A stretch of DNA of 56,076 nucleotides, taken from the NCBI GenBank assembly GCA_020721225.1, contig DYNE01000011.1, forward strand, positions 1 through 56,076, given 5' to 3'. Below, in pieces: positions 30,724 to 39,910 of the stretch. The translations under genes and the position numbers were made by a program. This stretch comes from Pelodictyon luteolum (lineage in GTDB: Bacteria > Bacteroidota > Chlorobiia > Chlorobiales > Chlorobiaceae). The notes under the pieces are model-generated. The model made no database searches, was not told the DNA's origin, and worked only from the letters and a program-made list of their open reading frames with translations. Every line of letters begins with the position of its first letter. Position 1 is the first letter of the stretch.

Positions 30724-31860
30724 ATGACAGAAACCTATTTCAGGCAGAAGCTCGGTTCTCTTCTGGAGAGTGCCGGTGTTACCATCGACGGACCCAACCC
30801 CTGGGATATAAGGGTACTTGACGACCGGTTCTGCAAAAGAGTCCTCACAGAGGCGCATCTCGGTATCGGAGAGGCCTATATGGACGGATGGTGGGAGTGT
30901 GAGGCTCTCGACGAGTTCTTTTACAGGATACTCCGCAAGGGCCTCGATAAAAAGGTCTCTGCCATGCCACGCCTGCTGGGTTCTCTCGTCGGAAAAATCG
31001 TAAACCTTCAACATCCGGCAAGGGCATTCATCGTAGGCGAAACCCACTACAACATCGGCAACGATCTCTATCGGGCCATGCTCGACAAACAGATGATCTA
31101 CAGTTGCGGATACTGGCACAATGCGAGAAACCTCGACGAAGCCCAGGAACAGAAGCTCCGGCTGGTCTTCGACAAACTCAAGCTCAAGCCCGGCATGCAC
31201 CTGCTGGATATAGGCTGCGGCTGGGGAGGCGCCGCCAGATTTGCCGCCGAAAACTATGGAGTCAGGGTAACCGGCATCACCATCTCCAGTGAACAGGAAA
31301 AACTGGCCAGGGAGTACTGCGCCGGCCTCCCTGTAGAGATAAGGCTCATCGATTACCGTTCCCTGAAAGGCACATACGACCGCATCTGCTCGATAGGCAT
31401 GTTTGAACATGTCGGTCACAAAAACTACCGCGCCTACTTTCAGACTGTACGCAACGCTCTCGCTCCCGACGGCCTCTTTCTCCTGCATACCATCGGAAGC
31501 AACCGGACCGGCACCAATACCGACAAATGGACAAGCAAGTACATTTTTCCCAACTCGATGCTCCCGTCCGCCACCCATATCACCAGAGCATCGGAAGGAG
31601 TGCTCGTCATGGAAGACTGGCACTCCTTCGGGCACGATTATTCGCTGACCCTTAAAGCATGGAACGACAACATCGAAAAGCATCTGCCGACACTTGCGAG
31701 GTCATACGACGAACGGTTTTTCAGAATGTGGCGCTATTATCTGCTCAGCGCGGCCGGATCCTTCAGGGCAAGAAACGTCCAGCTCTGGCAGATTTTATAC
31801 TCGCAGAACGGCGTTGAAGGGCCGTTTGAAGTCCCCCGACAGAGCCGGATTTTTGCATGA
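30724..31860 (+). CDS. cfa: Cyclopropane-fatty-acyl-phospholipid synthase (first copy)
   Basis: SAM-dependent methyltransferase that converts unsaturated acyl chains of membrane phospholipids to cyclopropane chains. The 378-residue protein (usual length about 380) has the SAM-binding LLDIGCGWGGAARFAAE motif, GITISSEQ, the IGMFEHVGHKNY block with the bicarbonate-site Glu and His, and HTIGSN...YIFPNSMLPS. A helical N-terminal domain is also present (GEAYMDGWWECEALDEFF). A second, closely related gene follows after 55 nt. Confidence 0.94.
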   Translation: MTETYFRQKLGSLLESAGVTIDGPNPWDIRVLDDRFCKRVLTEAHLGIGEAYMDGWWECEALDEFFYRILRKGLDKKVSAMPRLLGSLVGKIVNLQHPARAFIVGETHYNIGNDLYRAMLDKQMIYSCGYWHNARNLDEAQEQKLRLVFDKLKLKPGMHLLDIGCGWGGAARFAAENYGVRVTGITISSEQEKLAREYCAGLPVEIRLIDYRSLKGTYDRICSIGMFEHVGHKNYRAYFQTVRNALAPDGLFLLHTIGSNRTGTNTDKWTSKYIFPNSMLPSATHITRASEGVLVMEDWHSFGHDYSLTLKAWNDNIEKHLPTLARSYDERFFRMWRYYLLSAAGSFRARNVQLWQILYSQNGVEGPFEVPRQSRIFA

Positions 31861-31915
31861 AACAAAAAAAATCCCTGTTGTTTATAAAAGGACAATCGAT
31901 AAACACCCGTCAGCC

Positions 31916-33079
31916 ATGGAATATCCATTGAACTCCATTCAGACACAGCATCGCAGTGCAACGCTTGACAGCTTTTTCAAAAAGCAGCTTGAACTCATTT
32001 TCAATAAAGGAGATATCCATATCAACGGCAACAGGCCATGGGATATTCATGTTCATGACAGCAGATTTTTCCGGCGCGTAATCACGCAGGGAAGTCTTGG
32101 TCTTGGCGAGTCATACATGGAAAAATGGTGGGAGTGTGATGATCTTGAGGAGTTCTTTTTCCGCCTGCTCTCGGCAAAATGCGATGAAAAAGTCATTACC
32201 CCGGAGTGGGTGATCGGCAGATTGATCGGTAAAACCTGCAATCTCCAGCACCCGTCAAGAGCTTTTCAGGTCGGAGAACATCATTACAATACAGGAAACG
32301 ACCTGTTTGCATGCATGCTTGACAAACAAATGATCTACAGTTGCGGATACTGGAAAGAAGCGGACAACCTCGATGAAGCACAGGAGAAGAAACTCCGGCT
32401 GGTATTTGACAAACTGTGTCTCAGGGAAGGAATGAAGGTTCTCGACATCGGATGCGGCTGGGGGGGAGCTGCCCGATTTGCAGCTGAACAGTATAACGTT
32501 TCCGTAACGGCGATAACGGTATCATCCGAACAGGCCGAAGTGGCCCGAGAGCGGTGCGCAGGACTGCCTGTCACTGTTGAGCTGTGCGACTACCGCACAC
32601 TGCAGGGAGTGTTCGACCGAATATACTCGATTGGCATGTTCGAGCATGTCGGGCACAAAAACTATCGAACCTATTTCGAAGTGATCAGCCGTTGTCTCAA
32701 ACCTGACGGATTATCACTGCTGCACACTATAGGAGGTAATACGACCACCACCAATGGCGATCCCTGGAGCTGTAAATACATCTTTCCGAACTCCATGCTT
32801 CCAAGCGCAAGCCAGATCACCCGGAACTATGAAGGACTCTTCAAGCTCGAAGACTGGCACGTTTTCAGCCACGACTACTCTCTGACACTCAAGGCCTGGC
32901 ATGAGAACGTCGAAAAACACTGGCAGGCCCTGCAATCACGCTACACTGAAACGTTTCACCGCATGTGGCAATACTACCTTCTCAGCTTCGCGGGAGCTTT
33001 CAGGGCACGATCCATCGAGCTCTGGCAAATTCTGCTTTCAAAACAGGGTGTCAGGGGGGAATACCGCGTACCGCGCTGA
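31916..33079 (+). CDS. cfa: Cyclopropane-fatty-acyl-phospholipid synthase (second copy)
   Basis: Tandem paralogue of the preceding gene, 387 residues from ATG 31916. Long identical stretches are shared, for example the DKQMIYSCGYW, DIGCGWGGAARFAAE, IGMFEHVGHKNYR and YIFPNSMLPSA blocks, but the N-terminus carries about ten extra residues. The upstream in-frame extension to 31694 lies inside the first gene and is not a start. Both copies keep their catalytic residues, so both may be active, perhaps on different lipids or at different growth stages. Confidence 0.92.
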   Translation: MEYPLNSIQTQHRSATLDSFFKKQLELIFNKGDIHINGNRPWDIHVHDSRFFRRVITQGSLGLGESYMEKWWECDDLEEFFFRLLSAKCDEKVITPEWVIGRLIGKTCNLQHPSRAFQVGEHHYNTGNDLFACMLDKQMIYSCGYWKEADNLDEAQEKKLRLVFDKLCLREGMKVLDIGCGWGGAARFAAEQYNVSVTAITVSSEQAEVARERCAGLPVTVELCDYRTLQGVFDRIYSIGMFEHVGHKNYRTYFEVISRCLKPDGLSLLHTIGGNTTTTNGDPWSCKYIFPNSMLPSASQITRNYEGLFKLEDWHVFSHDYSLTLKAWHENVEKHWQALQSRYTETFHRMWQYYLLSFAGAFRARSIELWQILLSKQGVRGEYRVPR

Positions 33080-33097
33080 ACGCAATACCGTAAAGCT

Positions 33098-34330
33098 TTA
33101 CGGTTCAGGATAGATAAAACGCAAGGGATGCATTCGCTGGAACTCCTGCACCTCTTTGCGACTTGCCTCCACGATAACCTCAAGAGGTACCTGTTCAAGA
33201 ATCATCTCCCTGAAACGCGGTGTGCCGGCAAGGCGGTCAAAAAAAACAGCGCCATTCTTCAAACCGAGGCTGGACGGGTAGAGCTTTTGCAGAGCGAGGA
33301 GCAGTGCCGCCGAAGTGGCAAACGGCGAGAAACGCTCCCTGTCCGAAACCCTCAACTTCAAACCGAAACAGTGCTCATTCCTGAATTTTCCGGACTTCGG
33401 AATAAAGGTGACAGAAAAAAACTCCACACCTGGCAGCCGGTATGCCTGAACCTCCTTCAATAGTTGGGCCGAATCGATAAACGGAGCACCGAACTGCTGG
33501 AAGGGCGCATCGGTTCCCCGCCCTTCGCTCACCGCCGTGGCTTCGAGCATAACCGTTGCAGGATAGACAAGCGCCGTCTCGATGTTCCTGATATTGGGAG
33601 AGGGACTCACAAACGCAAATCCCGGAAGTTCATCTCCGAACAACTCCCTCCGGTATCCCTCCATCTTCACCACCTGAAGATCGAGTCGCTGAAAGCGTTT
33701 TTTTTTCAGCCATTGCGCGATTTCACCTACGGTCATCCCGTGAAGAAACGGCACACCAACCGAGCCGACAAACGACTCGAACCCTTCTTCAAGCATGAAT
33801 CCTGCAGGTGGAAGCGGCGCAACCGGATTCGGACGGTCCAATACCATAAACGGGACACCGGCATCCATACACGCCTCCATAACCAGCTTCATCGTTGAAA
33901 TATAGGTGTAACAGCGTACACCGACATCCTGAAGATCGAATACCACCAGATCGACGGTTTTCAGAAGAGCGGCAGAGGGTTTTTTTGATGCACCGTATAG
34001 AGAATAGACTCGAAGCGTATCGCCGATCACGGCTCCCCCCGCAATTTTTCCGGCTTCGACATTCACGGCAAAACCATGCTCGGGTGCCATAAGAAACGCA
34101 AGAAAAATACCGTTCCTCAACAGCATGGCATAATTGCTCTCGCCCCTTGCCGTAACCCCTGCAGCGTTGGTGATCAGGGCAACCCTCTTGCCCTGCAATT
34201 CACGACAACCCGATGCATCGAGTACATCGATCCCGCTCCGGTAAGCAGCACCTTCCAGCGGAATTGCCGACAAAACAGAGCAGGCCAGCAACAACACGAA
34301 AAATCGCGATAGAAATCTGTTCATAAGCAT
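33098..34330 (-). CDS. namZ: DUF1343 / NamZ-type exo-beta-N-acetylmuramidase, exported
   Basis: A 410-residue protein whose N-terminus MLMNRFLSRFFVLLLACSVLSA is a signal peptide, followed by the DUF1343 fold. Family blocks seen are RVALITNAAGV, MAPEHGFAV, VFDLQDVGVRCYTYISTM, DRPNPVAPL and the EGRGTDAPFQQFGAPFID segment. NamZ proteins remove terminal MurNAc from peptidoglycan fragments during recycling. Starts further upstream (to 34387) would put 19 charged residues before the signal peptide, so ATG 34330 is preferred. Convergent with the second cfa gene (18 nt apart). Confidence 0.85.
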   Translation of the reverse strand: MLMNRFLSRFFVLLLACSVLSAIPLEGAAYRSGIDVLDASGCRELQGKRVALITNAAGVTARGESNYAMLLRNGIFLAFLMAPEHGFAVNVEAGKIAGGAVIGDTLRVYSLYGASKKPSAALLKTVDLVVFDLQDVGVRCYTYISTMKLVMEACMDAGVPFMVLDRPNPVAPLPPAGFMLEEGFESFVGSVGVPFLHGMTVGEIAQWLKKKRFQRLDLQVVKMEGYRRELFGDELPGFAFVSPSPNIRNIETALVYPATVMLEATAVSEGRGTDAPFQQFGAPFIDSAQLLKEVQAYRLPGVEFFSVTFIPKSGKFRNEHCFGLKLRVSDRERFSPFATSAALLLALQKLYPSSLGLKNGAVFFDRLAGTPRFREMILEQVPLEVIVEASRKEVQEFQRMHPLRFIYPEP

Positions 34331-34567
34331 TTCAGAAAAATCCGGAAATAACCTCTCTTTTACCAGTGGCAAGCCGTATCGACACAATGGAAAGATCGTG
34401 CAAAAAACCGTTATGCAATCAGAACCTCACGAGCATATCGAGCACCGCACGTCATAGCAATCCATACTGCAAAACAAAATTACCGATGACAAAAAAAAAG
34501 ACAGCACTACAAACAAGGTAATGCCGTCCCTATAAAGAAAAAAAATCAGAAATAAAAACTGCTACTC

Positions 34568-34723
34568 CTATCGGACAATCCCGGTGAGAAGCATGAACGA
34601 AATGAGGAATACTCCTAAAAAATCAGCTGCTGCGGCAACCTTGAATTTTGTTCCCTCCTGATACACATTCTGCACCCCCATGATGAGGGAGTAAACCAAT
34701 ACTGAAGAGATAAGATAGAGCAT
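34568..34723 (-). CDS. Possible small membrane protein (51 residues)
   Basis: A short frame starting ATG and encoding MLYLISSVLVYSLIMGVQNV, a polar middle (YQEGTKFKV), then a second hydrophobic part ending in LLTGIVR. It would make two membrane helices joined by a short loop. The composition is clearly that of a membrane protein rather than random frame. No good ribosome-binding site precedes the ATG. It lies upstream of, and on the same strand as, the NamZ gene, with an AT-rich region behind it that could hold a promoter. I do not recognise a family. Confidence 0.5.
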   Translation of the reverse strand: MLYLISSVLVYSLIMGVQNVYQEGTKFKVAAAADFLGVFLISFMLLTGIVR

Positions 34724-35055
34724 AACGGGGTATTCTTTGGGTTGAGAGTTCTCTATACCTCTTCATCTTCAAAAAACATACCAGAACAAAAAAAAACCTA
34801 TAAACCCACTTTAATACAAATAAATAACATCAAAACAGATAAAAAAATTGTTACAACTGACACAAAAGGAGGCAATACGTCTCATATTCGGACACGATCA
34901 GTACATAATTCATGTTCACGGAACAACCCCGGCGGGACATCGTTTCCGGATTGACGCTATATGAAATGCGTATCCGGCGTTCAGGAATAATTCCAGTTCT
35001 ATTTCATTAATGCGCTTGTAATCCAGGAGCAAGCGATGAGGAAATGGGAAGATGA

Positions 35056-35335
35056 GGAGTATCGTTCGCGGGCGAACGGGAGTATGCTCGCTGTCGCATC
35101 GCGGAGTATAGCTCGCTTCGCATTGCTGGAGTATCGCTTCGCGGGAGAAGATTGGGGAATTAGTTCCTGGTTCTGAGTTCTGAGTTCTGAGTGGAGATCG
35201 GAAGAACGTGCTGAGTGTTACGGGTTGGGTTGAAGAGGCTGGAGTTGAAAAAAAACATAATTTTATGTCGGGCGTACCCGACCGATACTCCGGCGAAGCG
35301 ATACTTGCATATTTGTATTGGAAATGGAATAAAAC
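35056..35335. repeat. Dispersed repeat, copy 2
   Basis: The first 212 bp nearly equal 25869-26080 in the same orientation; the downstream blocks (GGGCGTACCCGACCGATACTCC-like and GTATTGGAAATGGAATAA) are also shared, but the spacing between them is shorter than in copy 1. This and AT-rich sequence fill the 800-nt gap between the small ORF and the SanA-like gene. Minus-strand open frames through this repeat look like artefacts of the repeat. Confidence 0.85.
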
Positions 35336-35524
35336 AGGTCGCAATCAGCAGTAAAACATGTCCGGAGAGGTGTGGGCACATTTTTTCATGATCGATTTTT
35401 TTTGCATGATAACGTAAAAAATGCCATCATCAACAAGCCTCCGGCAACAGCGCTCAACAGACAAAACCACTGATGAGAAACGTTTCGCGAATAATGGCAC
35501 CAGGAGTGCTTTAGCAATTCAAGC

Positions 35525-36118
35525 ATGATTAAAGCCTTTTTCAGATACCTGTCGATATTCATTCTCTCTGTTGTAACGGTTACGGCGGCCGTGTTCCTCA
35601 GCCTTGGATTCGCAGTCTCTTATCCGGCGCAAAAACCGGAAAAAGCCGATGTGATTGTGGTACTTGGCGGAGACGATGGCCTGAGGGTGGAAAAAGGGGC
35701 GGAACTTTACAATAACGGATTCGCTCCAAACGTCATTCTTACCGGTATCGATGCGCGATTTTACCGACCCGGACGGCCTAACTGGCGCGAACGCCGCATG
35801 AGAGCGCTTGGCGTTCCAAAAAAAGCCATAAAGGTAGATACCGAATCCGAAACCACCTGGGAAGAGGCCGTCAACGCATCGGAAACCCTGCAAAAATTCC
35901 GATGGAAAAGCGCCATAGTCGTCAGCGATCCTCCCCATATGCTCAGAATTCACCAGACCTGGAGCAGGGTATTCGAAGGAACATCAAAAAAAATCATTCT
36001 TGTCCCAACAGAACCCGACTGGTGGAATACCCTGCTCTGGTGGAAAAACAAGACAAGCTACCGTTTCGTCATCAGCGAAATCAAAAAAAACATCTACTAC
36101 TACGCGGTCTATCTCTGA
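35525..36118 (+). CDS. SanA/YdcF (DUF218)-family membrane protein
   Basis: A 197-residue protein with one N-terminal membrane helix ([25 protein letters not shown]) and a DUF218 domain: [32 protein letters not shown] and [13 protein letters not shown], then [12 protein letters not shown]. Members such as SanA and ElyC affect envelope integrity and peptidoglycan or polysaccharide lipid-carrier use, but the reaction is not settled. bciB starts 104 nt downstream on the same strand. Confidence 0.88.
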   Translation: MIKAFFRYLSIFILSVVTVTAAVFLSLGFAVSYPAQKPEKADVIVVLGGDDGLRVEKGAELYNNGFAPNVILTGIDARFYRPGRPNWRERRMRALGVPKKAIKVDTESETTWEEAVNASETLQKFRWKSAIVVSDPPHMLRIHQTWSRVFEGTSKKIILVPTEPDWWNTLLWWKNKTSYRFVISEIKKNIYYYAVYL

Positions 36119-36222
36119 AATCCCTGAAGGAATTCTACCTTTCATCGGCAAATGCGAACTCTTGTTCAAGCTGTTTTCCCTGCACGATTCACAGGACTAT
36201 CATCATAACCTCACCACCGGAT

Positions 36223-37431
36223 ATGCCTCAAACAGAAAAGGAAATCTGCAGCTCATGCGGGCTATGCTCGATTCAGGAATGGCCGATGCATGAAAGCCTG
36301 CAGAGCTGCGTCTTCAAAAACGGCTGGCTCGGAAATCTCGAACGGCAGCTGTTCGGCCGCGAAAGAAGCCTCGATGACCCTGTTGAGATGCGTTTCGGCA
36401 TTACCACAGAACGATTTACCGCACGACTGAAAAAAAGGATCCCCGATGCCCAGTGGAGCGGCATCATCACCGCAATGGCGACCAGAGCTTTCGAGCGGAA
36501 GCTTGTTGATGGAGTTATCACGCTGCACCGACATCCGGAACAACATTTTTTTTCCGTTCCCGTGCTCGCCTGCAGCAGCGAGGAGATATACGAGTCAAAA
36601 GGCAACAAGCCGGTACTCTCTCCGGTGCTTCGCTCCCTGCAGACGGCATATCGTCAGGGATTGAAAAAAATTCTGGTCATCGGCGCGGCATGCCATCTGC
36701 ACATGCTTCGCGATTTCCGTGAACGGTTTCCCTATCTGCAGGAGATGGAGATCTGCACCATCGGCATACCCTGTGTCGATAACATGGACCGGAAACGGTG
36801 GCCCTGGGTTCTCGAACGGATATCGGCATCTCCCTCGACGGCCCGCCACATGGAGTTCATGCAGGACTTCCGGATTCACATCCGCCACAGCGACGGCTCG
36901 ACGGAAAAGATACCCTACTTCAGCCTGCCCCAGGAGCTCTCGGACCCCGCAATTTTTCCGAAGGCCTGCATGAGCTGCTTCGACTACCTCAACAGTCTGT
37001 CGGACATCACGATCGGATACCTTGCCGCCGAACTGACGCCGCAACAGGATCGGCAATGGGTGCTGGTGCGCACAGAGAAAGGCAGAGAGCTGCTAGATCT
37101 CGTAAACGACGAACTCGACCGTTTTCCCGAATGGGGGGAGTGGAAATGCGACGGATTTATCAGGCAGACAGCCGGAGGAATTATCGAGCAGATGCAGGAT
37201 ATCGGAAAAACCTATTCTGCCGAACCGCTCATACCCCAATGGATCGGACACCTGCTCAGTAGCGCCATGGGCTTCATCGGCCCGAAAGGCATCGGCTTTG
37301 CCCATTATTCGGCCGACTACCACATGATCCGCCACTACTACTACGTCAGGTACCGGCTTCCGGATCATCTGGAGCGACTTGTTCCCGCCCACGTGCCGGT
37401 CATTCTCGAAGAGTACGGGCTCCCCTTATGA
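36223..37431 (+). CDS. bciB: Ferredoxin-dependent 3,8-divinyl (proto)chlorophyllide 8-vinyl reductase, BciB type
   Basis: Reduces the C8 vinyl group in (bacterio)chlorophyll synthesis with electrons from ferredoxin, using FAD and 4Fe-4S clusters (FrhB family). From ATG 36223 it has 402 residues, the size of cyanobacterial BciB. Cysteines are in [10 protein letters not shown] and [15 protein letters not shown]; matching blocks are [32 protein letters not shown] and [16 protein letters not shown]. Plant 7-hydroxymethyl-chlorophyll a reductase belongs to the same family, so that alternative cannot be fully excluded. Its end overlaps by 6 nt the end of the oppositely oriented NOL-like dehydrogenase. 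Confidence 0.88.
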   Translation: MPQTEKEICSSCGLCSIQEWPMHESLQSCVFKNGWLGNLERQLFGRERSLDDPVEMRFGITTERFTARLKKRIPDAQWSGIITAMATRAFERKLVDGVITLHRHPEQHFFSVPVLACSSEEIYESKGNKPVLSPVLRSLQTAYRQGLKKILVIGAACHLHMLRDFRERFPYLQEMEICTIGIPCVDNMDRKRWPWVLERISASPSTARHMEFMQDFRIHIRHSDGSTEKIPYFSLPQELSDPAIFPKACMSCFDYLNSLSDITIGYLAAELTPQQDRQWVLVRTEKGRELLDLVNDELDRFPEWGEWKCDGFIRQTAGGIIEQMQDIGKTYSAEPLIPQWIGHLLSSAMGFIGPKGIGFAHYSADYHMIRHYYYVRYRLPDHLERLVPAHVPVILEEYGLPL

Positions 37432-38253
37432 GCCTGCGCTGTCGTGCTGCGAAAAGAAATCCCGTTTTCTGAACGGTGCGAGCAGCAGTTTGCCGAGCAT
37501 TCTCGGTTTCGTCAGCCATCTGATTTCAGGCGAAGGCTCCCGCGTGGCAAGCATTCGGTCCGCAAGAAACACCGATACGGTTTCGACATCGTCGGCCATC
37601 ACATTGAAAAACTTCCTTTTCTTAAGGCTTTCCGGCGAGCTCTCCGCTGCCGTCATACGCAGAAGATCGGTCACCACCATGCCGGGACTGAGCGTTCCGA
37701 CCTGTACTCCCGACGATCGGGCTTCATGCGCAAATGATCGGGTGAAATAAGTCAGAGCCCGTTTTGTGGTGCCGTAAACGGTCATCCCGTCGAGCATGAA
37801 CCCGTCGCTCCCGAATCCCTCCATGTTGAAAATCTTACCTGATCCCCGCTTGCGCATTTCAGGAAAGGGAATGATGGTACCCTGCACTACGCCATCGATA
37901 TTGCAGCGCAGCACCCGTTCCACCGTTCCGGCATCGAGTTCCCAGACCTTCATGGTCTCGTGACTGATCCCTGCGTTATTGATCCAGATATCGACACCTC
38001 CGAAATGAGCGAGAGCCTCACGATGCAGCAGAAGCAATCCGTTACGGCTGCTCACGTCCGCTGCAACGCCTCGTACCCGGTCTCCGTACCGGCGGAACCG
38101 TTCAAGGGTGGCACCGGTGGTTGCGGCTGAGCTGCCGTTCACCATAACCCTGCATCCCCGCATAAGAAACTGCTCTGCGAGCCCGAAACCTATGCCTCGC
38201 GAACTTCCGGTAATGACGACGGTCGTTTCGGCCATACTGGCGATGTTATCCAT
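37426..38253 (-). CDS. Short-chain dehydrogenase resembling chlorophyll b reductase (NOL/NYC1-like)
   Basis: A 275-residue NAD(P)-dependent [13 protein letters not shown] is the dinucleotide-binding motif, NNAGIS the structural motif, and YGTTK the catalytic YxxxK. As in plant NOL/NYC1 the usual catalytic-serine strand reads [12 protein letters not shown], and the C-terminal [10 protein letters not shown] followed by [24 protein letters not shown] and WLTKPRMLG closely tracks NOL. This suggests a (bacterio)chlorophyll C7-formyl or related ring carbonyl substrate, but that is inference. The longer frame to 38697 overlaps the YecA-like gene and is not used; ATG 38235 is an alternative start. 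Confidence 0.8.
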   Translation of the reverse strand: MDNIASMAETTVVITGSSRGIGFGLAEQFLMRGCRVMVNGSSAATTGATLERFRRYGDRVRGVAADVSSRNGLLLLHREALAHFGGVDIWINNAGISHETMKVWELDAGTVERVLRCNIDGVVQGTIIPFPEMRKRGSGKIFNMEGFGSDGFMLDGMTVYGTTKRALTYFTRSFAHEARSSGVQVGTLSPGMVVTDLLRMTAAESSPESLKKRKFFNVMADDVETVSVFLADRMLATREPSPEIRWLTKPRMLGKLLLAPFRKRDFFSQHDSAGS

Positions 38254-38281
38254 TATTGATTCTATAAGATCACGTGCAAGC

Positions 38282-38962
38282 TTACTGCTTGTCGCGACGG
38301 CATTGACACTCCTGGCTGAAATCGTCGTCCTGCCAGTCGTCAGCATCCTGCGCTGAAGGGCGCTCGATTTTTCCGGTTTTTCCGCGGAACGGGGTCCAGA
38401 AACGGTGGATCGCCCTGACTGATTCGGCAACGGCATCCCTGCACTGCAACCACTGCACCTCATCGATAGCGCTTTCCTCCCCGATATCAGCAAGAAGAAA
38501 CAAGGGCGCCAGAGCGGAAAACTCCGTATCCTCCTCGAACAGCGGCTGCCATGTTTCCCGCAACGGTTCGATGCCCACCAGAAACCCCTTTGCCCAGTTC
38601 CCGACGGCCGCCCTCTCCTCCGAGGTGTCGCTGAACGAACACCGTCTGAACAGCGGCAGATAGCTTTCGGAGTCGAACGAAAGCACGGTTTCGACAAGCT
38701 GCTTGTACCGCACCATGAGCGAAAGGATTTTCTGCATCTCGTCTATCGAAGCGAAATCGGGAGCCGATTCGGCTTCAGGCCCCCATACCAGCGGGAGCCA
38801 CCGTTCCGGATCGAGCGGCTCCGGACCGGAAGCAAGCGCGGCAAAAAAGCCGTCGAGCATATCGAGATCCATAGCGCTTTTCGGCACCGATGCGGAAAGC
38901 AGAAAATCCTCGAGCTCGCCAAGTTCGGCGCCGGTTACCGGTTTATTCGTATTGTCGTTCAT
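38282..38962 (-). CDS. UPF0149/YecA-family protein
   Basis: A 226-residue soluble protein of the YgfB/YecA (UPF0149) family. Typical features are LEDFLLSASVPKSAMDLDMLDGFFAAL near the N-terminus, PERWLPLVWG, and WAKGFLVGIE in the middle. Some relatives end in a zinc-binding SEC-C motif; here only CQC remains in the last ten residues (QECQCRRDKQ), so a functional zinc site is doubtful. It lies 28 nt upstream of the SDR gene on the same strand. Function unknown. Confidence 0.8.
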   Translation of the reverse strand: MNDNTNKPVTGAELGELEDFLLSASVPKSAMDLDMLDGFFAALASGPEPLDPERWLPLVWGPEAESAPDFASIDEMQKILSLMVRYKQLVETVLSFDSESYLPLFRRCSFSDTSEERAAVGNWAKGFLVGIEPLRETWQPLFEEDTEFSALAPLFLLADIGEESAIDEVQWLQCRDAVAESVRAIHRFWTPFRGKTGKIERPSAQDADDWQDDDFSQECQCRRDKQ

Positions 38963-39141
38963 ATAACTGGATAAACTGGCTTTTAAAAAAATTGAACCTC
39001 CAATAATCGCAGACCCTGATGACTTCCCCGCTCCGGAGCAACGATCCGCTTCACTTGTCCTGAAAGCTAACGATTTGAGCCCGAATTACCGAAGCAGGGC
39101 GCGATTATGGAGCACTTCGCGGTTTATTCTCTGAATACCTC

Positions 39142-39900
39142 CTACACCATACCCAACTCGAGTTTATGTTTTACTTTTTCCCATCCCGGGAGTACCGTAT
39201 CGAGAAGTTTATAAAACTCGGAGCCATGGTCAGGAAACTTCAGATGGCAGAGTTCATGAATTACCACATAATCAATGCACTCCTTTGGTGCTTTTACCAG
39301 TTCCGGGTTGAGCGTCACCATGCCTTTGTCAGAAAGGCTTCCCCAACGCTTCCGCATTCGTTTGATAGCGATAGCTGGCATGAAGAATGAAAAGCGAGAA
39401 AACCTGGGCCAGCAACGCTCCATGCTCTCATTGAACTGAAGAGAAGCTTTCGCCGCATACCATTTGTTCAAAAGCTTTTCTGCTCTTTTCGGGCTTGCCT
39501 CATCCTGCATGGTGATGAGAAAAAAACCTCTTGATAACCTGACGCTGTCTTCATCACCCTGAACAAGTTTCAGGCGGTACTGTTTGCCAAGGTAAAGGTG
39601 GGTTTCGCCGTTGACATAACATCGCGGAGGGGTCTTCGGCGTAAACTGCCTGAAGTAGTTCTGTTGTTGAAGAATCCATCGTGCTCTTTTAATTATCTTT
39701 TTCTCAATCAATGAAATCCCCGATCCTGTCGGCACTTTGACAACAACAGTGCAGTCAGGATGAACTGCAATTTCCATACTCTTTCTCTCGCAATACACAA
39801 TACCATAATCGACTGTATGAAAACCATAGAGCAATTGACCACTAACAGTTGATAATTGACAACTTTGCTTATTCTCCATTATCCACTCTCCATTACCCAT
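39142..39900 (-). CDS. YgjP-like zinc metallopeptidase (DUF45/M48 family)
   Basis: A protein of up to 252 residues with the zinc motif in YVVIHELCHLKFPDHGSEFY, plus RMRKRWGSLSDKGMVTLNP, both characteristic of YgjP/DUF45 hydrolases. Genes of this type often follow hsdR in type I restriction operons, as here (6 nt after hsdR). The first 22 residues are encoded by low-complexity (CCATTA-like and TTGACAAC-like) sequence; TTG 39834 would give a more usual N-terminus starting at LYGFHTVDYG. Its role in restriction is unknown. Confidence 0.85.
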   Translation of the reverse strand: MGNGEWIMENKQSCQLSTVSGQLLYGFHTVDYGIVYCERKSMEIAVHPDCTVVVKVPTGSGISLIEKKIIKRARWILQQQNYFRQFTPKTPPRCYVNGETHLYLGKQYRLKLVQGDEDSVRLSRGFFLITMQDEASPKRAEKLLNKWYAAKASLQFNESMERCWPRFSRFSFFMPAIAIKRMRKRWGSLSDKGMVTLNPELVKAPKECIDYVVIHELCHLKFPDHGSEFYKLLDTVLPGWEKVKHKLELGMV

Positions 39901-39910
39901 TACCCATTAT
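39872..39910. repeat. Low-complexity (CCATTA)n-like sequence at the hsdR/ygjP-like junction
   Basis: Imperfect repeats of CCATTA/CCACTCT words spanning the end of hsdR and the annotated start of the metallopeptidase. Such simple intergenic repeats can shift apparent start codons. Confidence 0.6.

Noticed and set aside
34742-34954. 70-codon plus-strand frame in the AT-rich gap
   Set aside because: Low-complexity, Lys/Thr/Ser-rich product, no motif and no ribosome-binding site.
34916-35344. Minus-strand frame of 142 codons through repeat copy 2 (and a similar one at 25808-26071)
   Set aside because: The two share peptide only because they lie on the same dispersed repeat; the DNA differences include indels that shift frame, and the composition is not protein-like.
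36223-37431. Coenzyme F420 hydrogenase beta subunit
   Set aside because: The protein is in the FrhB family, but its blocks match BciB-type vinyl reductases and the organism has no sign of F420 use here.
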